A DNA stretch of 64,000 nucleotides from contig NZ_OW969598.1 of NCBI RefSeq assembly GCF_943181435.1, positions 1,550,001 through 1,614,000 on the forward strand, written 5' to 3'. Origin of the DNA: Neisseria sp. Marseille-Q6792. Lineage in GTDB: Bacteria; Pseudomonadota; Gammaproteobacteria; Burkholderiales; Neisseriaceae. Below are positions 40,408 to 49,879 of this stretch, one piece after another. Under the pieces are notes generated by a model, which saw only the letters and a program-made list of their open reading frames with translations, did not search any database and was not told the origin of the DNA. Position numbers and translations under genes: made by a program. Position 1 is the stretch's first letter. Every line of letters starts with the position of its first letter.

Positions 40408-41364
40408 TTAACGACTGTTTGTGCGGAAGCTGTCGAAATAGGACAGGACAGTCTGCGGCAGCCATTGCAGGTGCAGCCTGCCGCCGGTGCTGCTGACAAA
40501 GCCGACATGACCACCGTGTGCCGGTTGGAACAGGGTAACGGCTTCGGACACTTCGTCCGGTGTCGGCAGGGCTTCGAGCGGCAGGAAGGGGTCGTTGACG
40601 GCATTGAGCAGGAGCAGCGGTTTGGCAACGTGTTTGAGCAGCGGTTTGCAGGAAGTTTGGCGGTAGTAGTCGTGCCGGTCGGCAAAGCCGTGCAGCGGTG
40701 CGGTGAAGCGGTCGTCAAACTCGCCCAGTGTTTTGCACCCTGCGGCAAATGCCGTCTGAAAACCTTGGAGCGATTTTGCTTTGGGTATCAGGGTGCGGAG
40801 GAAGTAGCGCGTGTAGAGCAGCCGCGTGATGCCGCTGTCGAAGCGTCTGCCTGCCGCCTCTGCATCGACGGGTGCGGAGATGGCGGCGGCGGCTTGCGGC
40901 AGCGCGTTTTCGCCCTGTTCGCCCAAATATTTTGCCAGCGCGTTGCCGCCCAGCGATACGCCGACGGCGTATATTTCACGGTAACGCGCGGCGAGCGTGT
41001 CCAAAGCAAAGGCGATTTCGGCGGTATCGCCCAAGTGGTAGAACACCGGGGCGGTGTTGGCAATGCCGCCGCAGCTGCGGAAATGGACGACTGCGCCGTG
41101 CCAACCCCGATCGCGTACCGCAAGCATCAGTTCGACCGCGTAATGGCTGCGGCTGCTTCCTTCCAAACCGTGAAACAGCACGACCAGCGGCGCATCGGGC
41201 GAAATGCCGTCTGAAAAGTCGTAGGCGACTTTGGTTTTACCCGTGCTGTCGGGAAGCAGCTCTCGGCGGTATGCGGGCGCGGGGCGTTGCAGGAATTTGG
41301 CGGCCAGCGTGTCGGCATTGCCGTTGCGGAGGAAAAACGGTGTGTCCGGCGGTGTCAAAATCAT
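40408..41364 (-). CDS. YheT-family alpha/beta hydrolase
   Basis: A 318-residue hydrolase of the YheT/EMB8 family, probably a carboxylesterase of unknown substrate. Visible elements are VVLFHGLEGSSRSHY (oxyanion region), the nucleophile elbow GVSLGGNALAKYLGE and the late histidine in AHGGHVGFVS; the acid is likely in NAVNDPFLP. It overlaps the PAP2 gene by four bases (ATGA), so murJ, the PAP2 gene and this gene form a tight minus-strand unit. Confidence 0.87.
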   Translation of the reverse strand: MILTPPDTPFFLRNGNADTLAAKFLQRPAPAYRRELLPDSTGKTKVAYDFSDGISPDAPLVVLFHGLEGSSRSHYAVELMLAVRDRGWHGAVVHFRSCGGIANTAPVFYHLGDTAEIAFALDTLAARYREIYAVGVSLGGNALAKYLGEQGENALPQAAAAISAPVDAEAAGRRFDSGITRLLYTRYFLRTLIPKAKSLQGFQTAFAAGCKTLGEFDDRFTAPLHGFADRHDYYRQTSCKPLLKHVAKPLLLLNAVNDPFLPLEALPTPDEVSEAVTLFQPAHGGHVGFVSSTGGRLHLQWLPQTVLSYFDSFRTNSR

Positions 41365-42008
41365 AAGGTATCAGTTTTTCTGTTTTCAGACGGCATGATG
41401 ACGCAATAGGTGGTCAGCGCGCACAGTAGCCCGTTCGTCCAACCGGCCCAAACGTCCGAGGGATAATGTACGCCCAAATATATGCGCGAGAACCCTGTCA
41501 GCAGGGCAAACAGGATGCCGGCGGACAGTACGGCGCGGCGGTAGGGTGTGTGCCGGAAGCAGACGGTCAGCATGACGGCGACGGCGGCGGAAAACGTGCT
41601 GTGTCCGCTGGGGAAGGAAAAATTGCCCTCTTCGACAAGGTGTGTCCAGAGCTGCGGGCGCGGACGCGCAAACCATGCTTTCAGCAGCAGCATATTCAGC
41701 GTGGGCAGCAGGGCGGACAGGGCGCAGAACACCGCTTCGCGCCAACGCCCCAAGCGGCAGAGGCACGCGCAGACGAATGTAACCAGCGGTACGGCGATGG
41801 CGGTTTTGCCCAAATAATGCAGTACGAGCGCGACAGGGTAAAATGTATTGGGCGTAACGGCACGAACCTGCCTCATCAGCGTTTCTTCATACGGGAGCAT
41901 GCCGTCTGAAGCGACGGTGCGGGCAATGAGCGCAAAAATCGGCAGCAGTACGGCGGCAGGCAGTAAGGATACGCGAAAAAAGCGTTTTCCGAAAAAGGAT
42001 ATCGGCAT
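41361..42008 (-). CDS. PAP2-family membrane phosphatase
   Basis: A 215-residue integral membrane phosphatase of the PAP2/PgpB family, acting on lipid phosphates such as undecaprenyl or phosphatidylglycerol phosphate. The complete catalytic signature is present: KAWFARPRP (110-118), PSGHS (133-137) and SRIYLGVHYPSD (174-185). It starts three bases after the murJ stop, a neighbour consistent with carrier-lipid recycling. Its last codons contain an uptake sequence. Confidence 0.9.
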   Translation of the reverse strand: MPISFFGKRFFRVSLLPAAVLLPIFALIARTVASDGMLPYEETLMRQVRAVTPNTFYPVALVLHYLGKTAIAVPLVTFVCACLCRLGRWREAVFCALSALLPTLNMLLLKAWFARPRPQLWTHLVEEGNFSFPSGHSTFSAAVAVMLTVCFRHTPYRRAVLSAGILFALLTGFSRIYLGVHYPSDVWAGWTNGLLCALTTYCVIMPSENRKTDTL

Positions 42009-42011
42009 CGG

Positions 42012-43550
42012 TCAGCTTTCCACCCGTTTGAAATGGCGCGGACGGAAGCCCAGTGCCGCCAGTGATGCGAAATACAGACAGCCTCCGATGACAATCAGGA
42101 TGAAGAGCCGGGTGGCCTTTTGCATTCCACCGGAGTGTGCCCAGTCGAACGGCAGCCAGATTTGGGCGGCATACAGGCCGCCTCCCATCACGGCGAGCGA
42201 GAGCAGCATTTTTGCCAAGAACGCCGCCCAACCCTTGCCGGGCCGGTAAATACCGTGTTTGCGCAACAGGAAGAACAACAATCCAGCATTGATACACGCG
42301 CCCAGACCGATGGCAAGCGAAAGTCCGACGTGTTTCAGTGGGCCGATAAAGGCAAGGTTCATCAACTGCGTGCAGATGAGCGTAAAGATGGCGATTTTGA
42401 CGGGCGTTTTGATGTTTTGCCGCGCATAGAAGCCGGGTGCCAACACTTTAATCATGATCAAACCGATTAAACCGAAAGAATAGGCAATCAGCGCATGTTG
42501 CGTCATCTGCGCGTCAAACAGCGTGAATTCTCGGTACATAAACAGCGTTGCCACCAACGGGAACGACAACACCGCCAGACCGACCGCCGCCGGCAGCGTC
42601 AGCAGCATGCACAGGCGCAAACCCCAGTCGAGCAGGGCAGAAAACTGTTCCGTATCTTGGTTTGCCGAGTGTTTGGACAAAGTCGGCAGCAAAATCGTAC
42701 CGAGTGCCGCCCCCAGCACGCCGCTGGGCAGCTCCATCATGCGGTCGGCGTAATACATCCATGAAACGCTGCCAGATTGCAGATAAGACGCGAAAATCGT
42801 GTTGATAACCAAAGAAATCTGCGCCACGCTCACGCCCAAAATCGCAGGCGCCATCTGTTTCATCACGCGGTTGACCGCCGCATCTTTGAAATTCAGTTTG
42901 GGCAGTTTCAAAAAGCCCAGTTTCGCCAACCAAGGGAGCTGAAAGCCGAGCTGCAAAATACCGCCGACAAAGACCGCCCAAGCCAGCGCGGTAACGGGAG
43001 GATCGAAATACGGCACGAAAAACAGCGCGAATACGATAAACGACACGTTCAGAAACGTGGGCGTAAACGCCGGAATGCTGAATTTATGATAGGAATTGAG
43101 TACCGAGCCGACAAAAGAGGAAAGTGAAATCAATAAGATATAAGGAAACGTAATCCGCAGCAAATCGATGGAGAGCTGAAATTTGTCGGCATCTTTGGCA
43201 AAACCGGGTGCGGAAACATAAATCACCCAAGGCGCGGCAAGTATGCCCAGCGCGGTAACGATGACCAGTACAAACGACAGCATCCCCGCCACATGGCGGA
43301 TAAAAGCTTCCGTCGCCTCTTTAGAACGCGTTTCCTTATATTCCGCCAAAATCGGCACAAACGCTTGGGCAAACGCCCCTTCCGCAAACACGCGGCGAAG
43401 CAGGTTGGGCAGTTTGAACGCGACAAAAAACGCATCCGTCGCCATGCCTGCGCCGAATGCCCGCGCAATGACCGTATCGCGCACAAATCCCAAAACGCGC
43501 GACACCATCGTCAGGCTGCCGACTTTTGCCAAAGCTCCCAGCATATTCAT
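42012..43550 (-). CDS. murJ: Lipid II flippase MurJ
   Basis: MOP-superfamily membrane protein that flips lipid II across the inner membrane for peptidoglycan synthesis. It has 512 residues and about 14 helices; family features include [19 protein letters not shown] near the N-terminus, with its essential basic residues, and FRLPNLLRR-like [24 protein letters not shown]. The second of two adjacent ATGs (43550) has the better distance from GAGGA. It heads the minus-strand unit with the PAP2 and hydrolase genes. Confidence 0.95.
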   Translation of the reverse strand: MNMLGALAKVGSLTMVSRVLGFVRDTVIARAFGAGMATDAFFVAFKLPNLLRRVFAEGAFAQAFVPILAEYKETRSKEATEAFIRHVAGMLSFVLVIVTALGILAAPWVIYVSAPGFAKDADKFQLSIDLLRITFPYILLISLSSFVGSVLNSYHKFSIPAFTPTFLNVSFIVFALFFVPYFDPPVTALAWAVFVGGILQLGFQLPWLAKLGFLKLPKLNFKDAAVNRVMKQMAPAILGVSVAQISLVINTIFASYLQSGSVSWMYYADRMMELPSGVLGAALGTILLPTLSKHSANQDTEQFSALLDWGLRLCMLLTLPAAVGLAVLSFPLVATLFMYREFTLFDAQMTQHALIAYSFGLIGLIMIKVLAPGFYARQNIKTPVKIAIFTLICTQLMNLAFIGPLKHVGLSLAIGLGACINAGLLFFLLRKHGIYRPGKGWAAFLAKMLLSLAVMGGGLYAAQIWLPFDWAHSGGMQKATRLFILIVIGGCLYFASLAALGFRPRHFKRVES

Positions 43551-43606
43551 CATTGTTCCTCAACAGTCGTACCCGTTTGGGGCAACGGCGCGTATTGTAC
43601 GACAGA

Positions 43607-43650
43607 AACCGGTTCAGACGGCATAGGGTTTCATGCCGTCCGAACCGGTT
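43607..43650. repeat. Extended uptake-sequence hairpin between divergent murJ and dsbA
   Basis: Arms of 18 bases (AACCGGTTCAGACGGCAT and its near-complement with one mismatch) surround a short loop. It lies upstream of both genes, so it is not a simple 3' terminator. Confidence 0.75.
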
Positions 43651-43753
43651 TCCCGATACGAAAGCTTCCTTTTCCAGAGACAAACTGTATCAACACGCGA
43701 AAATACAATAAAATACCAATATCCGATTTATTTCCAACATCACGGAGAACCGT

Positions 43754-44452
43754 ATGAAATCCAGACACCTTGCCCTCGGCGTTGCCGCCCTGTTCGCCCT
43801 TGCCGCGTGCGACAGTCAAGTCCAAACCAGCGTCCCCGCCGACAGCGCGCCTGCCGCTTCGGCAGCCGCCGCCCCGGCAGGGCTGGTTGAAGGGCAAAAC
43901 TATACCGTCCTTTCCAACCCGATTCCCCAACAGCAGGCAGGCAAGGTTGAAGTCCTTGAGTTTTTCGGCTATTTCTGCCCGCACTGCGCCCACCTCGAAC
44001 CTGTTTTGAGCAAACACGCCAAGTCTTTTAAAGACGATATGTACCTGCGTACCGAGCATGTCGTCTGGCAAAAAGAGATGCTGCCGCTCGCCCGCCTTGC
44101 CGCCGCCGTCGATATGGCTGCCGCCGAAAGCAAAGATGTGGCGAACAGCCATATTTTCGATGCGATGGTTAATCAGAAAATTAAGCTGCAAGAGCCGGAA
44201 GTCCTCAAAAAATGGCTGGGCGAACAAACCGCCTTTGACGGCAAAAAAGTCCTTGCCGCTTACGAATCTCCCGAAAGCCAGGCGCGCGCCGACAAAATGC
44301 AGGAGCTGACCGAAACCTTCCAAATCGACGGTACGCCCACGGTTATCGTCGGCGGCAAATATAAAGTCGAATTTGCCGACTGGGAGTCCGGTATGAACAC
44401 CATCGACCTTTTGGCGGACAAAGTACGCGAAGAACAAAAAGCTGCGCAGTAA
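43754..44452 (+). CDS. dsbA1: Lipoprotein thiol:disulfide interchange protein DsbA1
   Basis: Membrane-tethered disulfide oxidase of the periplasm. The 232-residue protein has a lipoprotein signal with lipobox LAAC (Cys19), an Ala/Pro-rich linker and a thioredoxin-fold domain with active site Cys75-Pro-His-Cys78 (FFGYFCPHCAH) and the cis-proline loop GTPTVIVGGKY. Meningococci have several DsbA proteins, two of them lipoproteins; the murJ/lptD neighbourhood fits DsbA1. Its substrates could include LptD, encoded nearby, which needs disulfides. Confidence 0.9.
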   Translation: MKSRHLALGVAALFALAACDSQVQTSVPADSAPAASAAAAPAGLVEGQNYTVLSNPIPQQQAGKVEVLEFFGYFCPHCAHLEPVLSKHAKSFKDDMYLRTEHVVWQKEMLPLARLAAAVDMAAAESKDVANSHIFDAMVNQKIKLQEPEVLKKWLGEQTAFDGKKVLAAYESPESQARADKMQELTETFQIDGTPTVIVGGKYKVEFADWESGMNTIDLLADKVREEQKAAQ

Positions 44453-44465
44453 GCCCGTTTGGAAA

Positions 44466-44500
44466 ATGCCGTCTGAAACTTGGTTTTCAGACGGCATTTT
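44466..44500. terminator. Uptake-sequence hairpin between convergent genes
   Basis: Exact inverted uptake sequences followed by TTTT, between dsbA1 and the AmgK-like gene. Confidence 0.8.
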
Positions 44501-44508
44501 GATTGGGT

Positions 44509-45513
44509 TTAAAACGTAAAGCCCGTTTCCAGCTCTTCATCGCCGACCAGTTCGACCAAGAGCGCGTAGAGCGGGGCGAGTTCGGCATAACGGCGCGATA
44601 CGCGGCGCAGATAGTTTAAGAAACGCGGGATTTCCGGACGGTATTTGTCTTTGCCGTCGCGGTAGTACAGGCGTGCGAAGATGCCTGCAACCTTCAAGTG
44701 CCGCTGCACGCCCATCCATTCGAACCAGCGGTAAAACTCGTCAAACGCTTCGGGGACGGGCAAGCCGGCAGTCCGCGCCTTTTCCCAGTAGCGGATAACC
44801 AAGTCCAAGACAAATTCTTCTTCCCATTCGATAAAGGCATCACGTAACAGCGACACCAAATCGTAGGAAATCGGGCCGTAAAGCGCGTCTTGGAAGTCTA
44901 AAACACCCGGACTGCCGCGCGTCAGCATCAGGTTGCGGACGATAAAGTCGCGGTGCACATAGACTTTGGGCTGCGCCAACAGGGGCGGCAGCAGCGTATC
45001 GACGGTTTGCTGCCAAAGTTGGCGTTGTTTGAATGTTAATTCGCGCCCCAATTCTTTTGCGACAAACCATTCCGGGAACAGGTTGATTTCGCGCAGCATC
45101 GTTTCACGGTCATATTCGGGCAAAACCCCTTCACGGCTTGCCTTCTGTAATTCGACCAGCTCGCCGATGGCCTCCAAAAGCAGGGCTTTGTGTGCCGTTT
45201 CGCCCTGTTCCTGAAGCATCGCGGTCAAAAACGTCGTATTGCCCAAGTCGTTCAATACCACAAACCCTAAATCCGTGTCCGCGTGCAATACCTGCGGCAC
45301 ATTGACCATGTCAAACAGTTTCTGCACCTTCAAATAAGGTGCGACACTCATCTTGTCGGGCGGCGCATCCATGCAGACGACGCTGCTGCCGTCTGAAAAC
45401 GTTGCACGGAAATAGCGGCGGAAATCAGCATCCGCCGCCGCAAAGGCCAGTTCGAAACTGCGGCCGGAATAGATGGTCTGAAGCCAATTTTTCAGTTCGA
45501 TTTGTCGTTGCAT
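44509..45513 (-). CDS. amgK: AmgK-like amino-sugar kinase (aminoglycoside phosphotransferase fold)
   Basis: A 334-residue kinase of the aminoglycoside/choline phosphotransferase fold. The catalytic loop HRDFIVRN (HxDxxxxN) and metal-binding LDFQDALYGP are intact. In Pseudomonas the homologous AmgK, encoded beside lptD, phosphorylates the anomeric hydroxyl of N-acetylmuramic acid for peptidoglycan recycling. The same divergent position next to lptD supports this identity, but its partner MurU is not found here. A 69-base divergent promoter region separates it from lptD. Confidence 0.8.
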   Translation of the reverse strand: MQRQIELKNWLQTIYSGRSFELAFAAADADFRRYFRATFSDGSSVVCMDAPPDKMSVAPYLKVQKLFDMVNVPQVLHADTDLGFVVLNDLGNTTFLTAMLQEQGETAHKALLLEAIGELVELQKASREGVLPEYDRETMLREINLFPEWFVAKELGRELTFKQRQLWQQTVDTLLPPLLAQPKVYVHRDFIVRNLMLTRGSPGVLDFQDALYGPISYDLVSLLRDAFIEWEEEFVLDLVIRYWEKARTAGLPVPEAFDEFYRWFEWMGVQRHLKVAGIFARLYYRDGKDKYRPEIPRFLNYLRRVSRRYAELAPLYALLVELVGDEELETGFTF

Positions 45514-45582
45514 AACAGTACTAAAGCATTTCAGGTTACAATAAACGCTATTCTAACTGGCAAACCGACCTGAGGGGCAATT

Positions 45583-47991
45583 TTGGCTCGTTTATTTTCA
45601 CTCAAACCACTGGTGCTGGCATTGGGCTTCTGTTTCGGCACGCATTGCGCCGCCGCCGATGCCGTTGCGGCGGAGGAAACGGACAATCCGACCGCCGGAG
45701 GAAGCGTTCGGAGCGTGTCCGAACCCATACAGCCTACCAGCCTGAGCCTCGGTTCGACCTGCCTGTTTTGCAGTAACGAAAGCGGCAGCCCCGAGAGAAC
45801 CGAAGCCGCCGTCCAAGGCAGCGGCGAAGCATCCATCCCCGAAGACTATACGCGCATTGTCGCCGACAAGGTGGAAGGGCAGTCGCAGGTCAAGGTGCGC
45901 GCGGAAGGAAGCGTTATCATCGAACGGGACGGCGCAGTCCTCAATACCGATTGGGCGGATTACGACCAGTCGGGCGACACCGTTACCGTAGGCGACCGGT
46001 TCGCCCTCCAACAGGACGGTACGCTGATTCGGGGCGAAACCCTGACCTACAATCTCGAGCAGCAGACCGGCGAAGCGCACAACGTCCGCATGGAAACCGA
46101 ACAAGGCGGACGGCGGCTGCAAAGCGTCAGCCGCACCGCCGAAATGTTGGGCGAAGGGCATTACAAACTGACGGAAACCCAATTCAACACCTGTTCCGCC
46201 GGCGATGCCGGCTGGTATGTCAAGGCAGCCTCTGTCGAAGCCGATCGGGAAAAAGGCATAGGCGTTGCCAAACACGCCGCCTTCGTGTTCGGCGGCGTTC
46301 CCATTTTCTACACCCCTTGGGCGGACTTCCCGCTGGACGGCAACCGCAAAAGCGGTCTGCTCGTTCCCTCCCTGTCCACCGGTTCAGACGGCATTTCCCT
46401 TTCCGTTCCCTATTATTTCAACCTTGCCCCCAACTTCGATGCCACCTTCGCCCCCGGCATTATCGGCGAACGCGGCGCGACGTTTGACGGACAAATCCGT
46501 TACCTGCGTCCCGATTACAGCGGACAGGCCGACCTGGCCTGGCTGCCGCACGATAAGAAAAGCGGCAGGAACAACCGCTATCAGGCGAAATGGCAGCACC
46601 AGCACGATATTTCCGACACACTTCAGGCGGGTGTCGATTTCAACCAAGTCTCCGACAGCGGCTACTACCGCGACTTTTACGGCAGCGAAGAAATCGCCGG
46701 CAACGTCAACCTCAACCGCCAGGTATGGCTGGATTACAGCGGCAAGGTGGCTGGCGGCATTTTGAACGTCGGATTGTCGGCACAAAAATTCCAGACGCTG
46801 GCCAACCAAAACGGCTACAAAGACAAACCGTATGCCCTGATGCCGCGCCTTTCTGCCGATTGGCATAAAAACGCAGGCAGGGCGCAAATCGGCGTGTCCG
46901 CACAATTTACCCGCTTCAGCCACGACAGCCGCCAAGACGGCAGCCGCTTGGTCGTCTATCCCGACATCAAATGGGATTTCAGCAACAGCTGGGGCTACGT
47001 CCGTCCCAAACTCGGACTGCACGCCACCTATTACAGCCTCAACCGCTTCGGCAGCCAAGAAACCCGACGCGTCAGCCGCACTCTGCCCATTGTCAATATC
47101 GACAGCGGCATGACCTTCGAACGCAATACGCGGATGTTCGGCGGAGAAGTCCTGCAAACCCTCGAGCCGCGCCTGTTCTACAACTATATTCCTGCCAAAT
47201 CCCAAAACGACCTGCCCAATTTCGACTCATCCGAAAACAGTTTCGGCTACGGGCAGCTGTTCCGTGAAAACCTCTATTACGGCAACGACAGGATTAACGC
47301 CGCCAACAGCCTTTCCGCCGCCGTGCAGAGCCGTATTCTCGACAACGCGACCGGAGAAGAACGGTTCCGCGCTGGCATCGGTCAGAAATTCTATTTCAAG
47401 GATGATGCGGTGATGCTTGACGGCAGCGTCGGCAAAAATCCGCGCAACCGTTCCGACTGGGTGGCATTTGCCTCCGGCAGCATCGGCAGCCGCTTCATCC
47501 TCGACAGCAGCATCCACTACAACCAAAACGACAAACGCGCCGAGAACTACGCCGTCGGTGCAAGCTACCGTCCCGCACAGGGCAAAGTGCTGAACGCCCG
47601 CTACAAATACGGGCGCAATGAAAAAATCTACCTGCAGGCCGATGGCTCCTATTTTTACGACAAACTCAGCCAGCTCGACCTGTCCGCACAATGGCCGCTG
47701 ACGCGCAACCTGTCGGCCGTCGTCCGCTACAACTACGGTTTTGAAGCCAAAAAACCGATAGAAATGCTGGCGGGTGCGGAATACAAAAGCAGTTGCGGCT
47801 GCTGGGGCGCGGGCGTGTACGCCCAACGCTACGTTACCGGCGAAAACACCTACAAAAACGCCGTCTTCCTTACCCTGCAATTAAAAGACTTGAGCAATAT
47901 CGGCAGGGTTCCCAAAGGTGCGATGGACATTGCCGTACCCGGCTATATCCCGAATCTGGACCTTTCAGGCAGGCGCAGAACGCAGCCGTAA
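45583..47991 (+). CDS. lptD: LPS-assembly protein LptD
   Basis: Outer-membrane barrel that with LptE inserts lipo-oligosaccharide into the outer leaflet. It has 802 residues: a signal peptide (MARLFSLKPLVLALGFCFG, cleavage near CAAA-DA), an N-terminal OstA/jellyroll domain (about 95-220) and a large barrel to the C-terminus. Cysteines are visible at CLFC near residue 62 and SSCGCWGAG near the end, suited to inter-domain disulfides. The start is TTG at 45583, preceded by GAGGGG; no suitable ATG is nearby. surA follows after about 100 bases. Confidence 0.95.
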   Translation: MARLFSLKPLVLALGFCFGTHCAAADAVAAEETDNPTAGGSVRSVSEPIQPTSLSLGSTCLFCSNESGSPERTEAAVQGSGEASIPEDYTRIVADKVEGQSQVKVRAEGSVIIERDGAVLNTDWADYDQSGDTVTVGDRFALQQDGTLIRGETLTYNLEQQTGEAHNVRMETEQGGRRLQSVSRTAEMLGEGHYKLTETQFNTCSAGDAGWYVKAASVEADREKGIGVAKHAAFVFGGVPIFYTPWADFPLDGNRKSGLLVPSLSTGSDGISLSVPYYFNLAPNFDATFAPGIIGERGATFDGQIRYLRPDYSGQADLAWLPHDKKSGRNNRYQAKWQHQHDISDTLQAGVDFNQVSDSGYYRDFYGSEEIAGNVNLNRQVWLDYSGKVAGGILNVGLSAQKFQTLANQNGYKDKPYALMPRLSADWHKNAGRAQIGVSAQFTRFSHDSRQDGSRLVVYPDIKWDFSNSWGYVRPKLGLHATYYSLNRFGSQETRRVSRTLPIVNIDSGMTFERNTRMFGGEVLQTLEPRLFYNYIPAKSQNDLPNFDSSENSFGYGQLFRENLYYGNDRINAANSLSAAVQSRILDNATGEERFRAGIGQKFYFKDDAVMLDGSVGKNPRNRSDWVAFASGSIGSRFILDSSIHYNQNDKRAENYAVGASYRPAQGKVLNARYKYGRNEKIYLQADGSYFYDKLSQLDLSAQWPLTRNLSAVVRYNYGFEAKKPIEMLAGAEYKSSCGCWGAGVYAQRYVTGENTYKNAVFLTLQLKDLSNIGRVPKGAMDIAVPGYIPNLDLSGRRRTQP

Positions 47992-48092
47992 ACAGACCGA
48001 ATCCCCGTCCTGTTCCAACGAACCTGCCGTCCACCGAACAACCCCGATTCCGCCGAACCCAAGTGCGGAATCCAACCGATAAGGAAATATCG

Positions 48093-49088
48093 ATGAAGAT
48101 AAAAACCCTGATGATAGCCGCCGCACTGCTGAGCGCGTCCTACAGCCAAGCGGCACCCCGTGCGGCAAAACCCGCACCTGCCGCCAAAGCCGCCAAGCCG
48201 GCGGAGACGGCACGCCAAGAAGCCGCCCAACAGGAAAGCGGCATACACTTTTCAGACGGCATCGCCGCCGTTGCCGACAACGAAGTCATCACACGCCGCA
48301 GGCTGGCACAGGCTGTTGCCGATGCCAAGGCAAACCTGCCCAAAGGCGTACAAATCAGCGATACGGCATTGACCGAACAAGTACTGATGCAGCTGGTCAA
48401 CCAATCCCTGATCGTACAGGCGGGCAAACGCCGCAACATCCAAGCGACCGAAGCCGAAATCGATGCCGTTGTTGCACAAAATCCCGCCCTCAAAAACCTC
48501 AGCCCCGCCCAACGCCGCGAGCTTGCCGACAACATCATTGCCGAAAAAGTCCGGGAGCAGGCAGTGATGCAGAACAGCCGGGTAAGCGAGGCAGAGGTCG
48601 ACCGCTTTATCGAACAGGCGCAGAAACAGGGCATTACCCTGCCCGAAGGCGAGCCGATGCGCCAATACCGCGCCCAACACATCCTGATTAAGGCCGACAG
48701 CGAAAACGCCGCCGTCGGTGCAGAAAGCACCATCCGCAAAATCTACGGAGAGGCCCGCAGCGGCACAGACTTTTCCAGCCTGGCGCGCCAATATTCGCAA
48801 GACGCGAGCGCGGGCAACGGCGGCGACTTGGGCTGGTTTGCCGACGGCGTAATGGTTCCCGCCTTTGAAGAAGCCGTCCGCAGCCTCAAACCCGGCCAAG
48901 TCAGCGCGCCCGTACGCACCCAGTTTGGCTGGCACATCATCAAGCTGAACGAAGTACGCGAGGCCGGCACGCCTCAGGAACGCGTCCGCAACGCCGTGCG
49001 CCAGTATATTTTCCAACAGAAGGCGGAGCGTGCGACCGCCGACCTGTTGCGTGACCTGCATTCCGGCGCGTACATCGACATCCGCTAA
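48093..49088 (+). CDS. surA: Periplasmic chaperone and peptidyl-prolyl isomerase SurA
   Basis: Escorts unfolded outer-membrane proteins such as LptD across the periplasm. It has 331 residues: a signal peptide (MKIKTLMIAAALLSASYSQA), an Ala/Lys/Pro-rich linker, a SurA N-domain (IAAVADNEVITRRRLAQAV), and one parvulin-type PpiC domain (about 200-305; AQHILIKADSENAA, GGDLGWFADGVMVPAFEEAV) rather than two as in E. coli. ATG 48093 has an AAGGA site. It lies downstream of lptD as in many proteobacteria. Confidence 0.93.
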   Translation: MKIKTLMIAAALLSASYSQAAPRAAKPAPAAKAAKPAETARQEAAQQESGIHFSDGIAAVADNEVITRRRLAQAVADAKANLPKGVQISDTALTEQVLMQLVNQSLIVQAGKRRNIQATEAEIDAVVAQNPALKNLSPAQRRELADNIIAEKVREQAVMQNSRVSEAEVDRFIEQAQKQGITLPEGEPMRQYRAQHILIKADSENAAVGAESTIRKIYGEARSGTDFSSLARQYSQDASAGNGGDLGWFADGVMVPAFEEAVRSLKPGQVSAPVRTQFGWHIIKLNEVREAGTPQERVRNAVRQYIFQQKAERATADLLRDLHSGAYIDIR

Positions 49089-49180
49089 GGCGGTTTGAAG
49101 CAAAAAGCCATACCGATCGGCAACAATCCGGGCGGTATGGCTTTTTTGAATTTCGAGTTACTTTTACACCGTCATTCGTC

Positions 49181-49690
49181 ATTCCCGTGCAGGCGGGAAT
49201 CCGGTTATTTAAAACCGCAGAGATTTATCCGAAGCAACAACAATCTTTCCATCGTCATTCCCGCGCAGGCGGGAATCTAGAAACGAAAAGCAACAGGAAT
49301 TTATCGGGAATGGTCGGAGTTTAAAGGTCTGGATTCCCGCTTTCGCGGGAATGACGGCATATCGGTTTCCGTGCGGACAAACCTGGATTCCCATCTGCGT
49401 AGGAATGACGATTCAGAAGTTGCCCGAAACCAAAAAACTGAAGCCGAAGGGTCTGATTCCCGCCTGCGCGGGAATGACGGCATATCGGTTTCCGTGCGGA
49501 CAGACTTAGACTCCCATCTGCGCGGGAATGACGGCATATCGGTTTTGGTGAGGACAAACCTAGATTCCCATCTGCGCGGGAATGCCGGGATTTTAGATTG
49601 CGGGTATTTATCAGGAATGACGATTTAAAAGTTGCCTGAAACCTAAAAGCAATTGAAACACAAAAACCAAATTCGCGCCTGCCGGGGAAT
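49181..49690. repeat. dRS3/mosaic repeat array A
   Basis: The 791 bases between surA and the mini-autotransporter gene contain exact dRS3 cores (ATTCCC-N8-GGGAAT) at 49181, 49257, 49333, 49456 and 49564, and degenerate ones near 49387, 49510 and 49670. Between them are shared spacer units such as GAAACGAAAAGCAACAGG. No coding region is supported. The segment after 49690 is AT-rich and leads into the next gene's promoter. Confidence 0.85.
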
Positions 49691-49879
49691 GATGAAACAA
49701 AGAAGGCAGAAGTAAGGAATCAGGATTTTTTCCTTGAATCTGCGAAAATTATTCAGTAATTGAATGTTATTGTTTTACAATGCAGGCTTACGGTTGGGAA
49801 GCATGTTTCCGCATAAGTTGGAAAATGGCGGATTAATCGTAATTTCACGCTTTGTATCATACTAACCATAGGAATTTTA

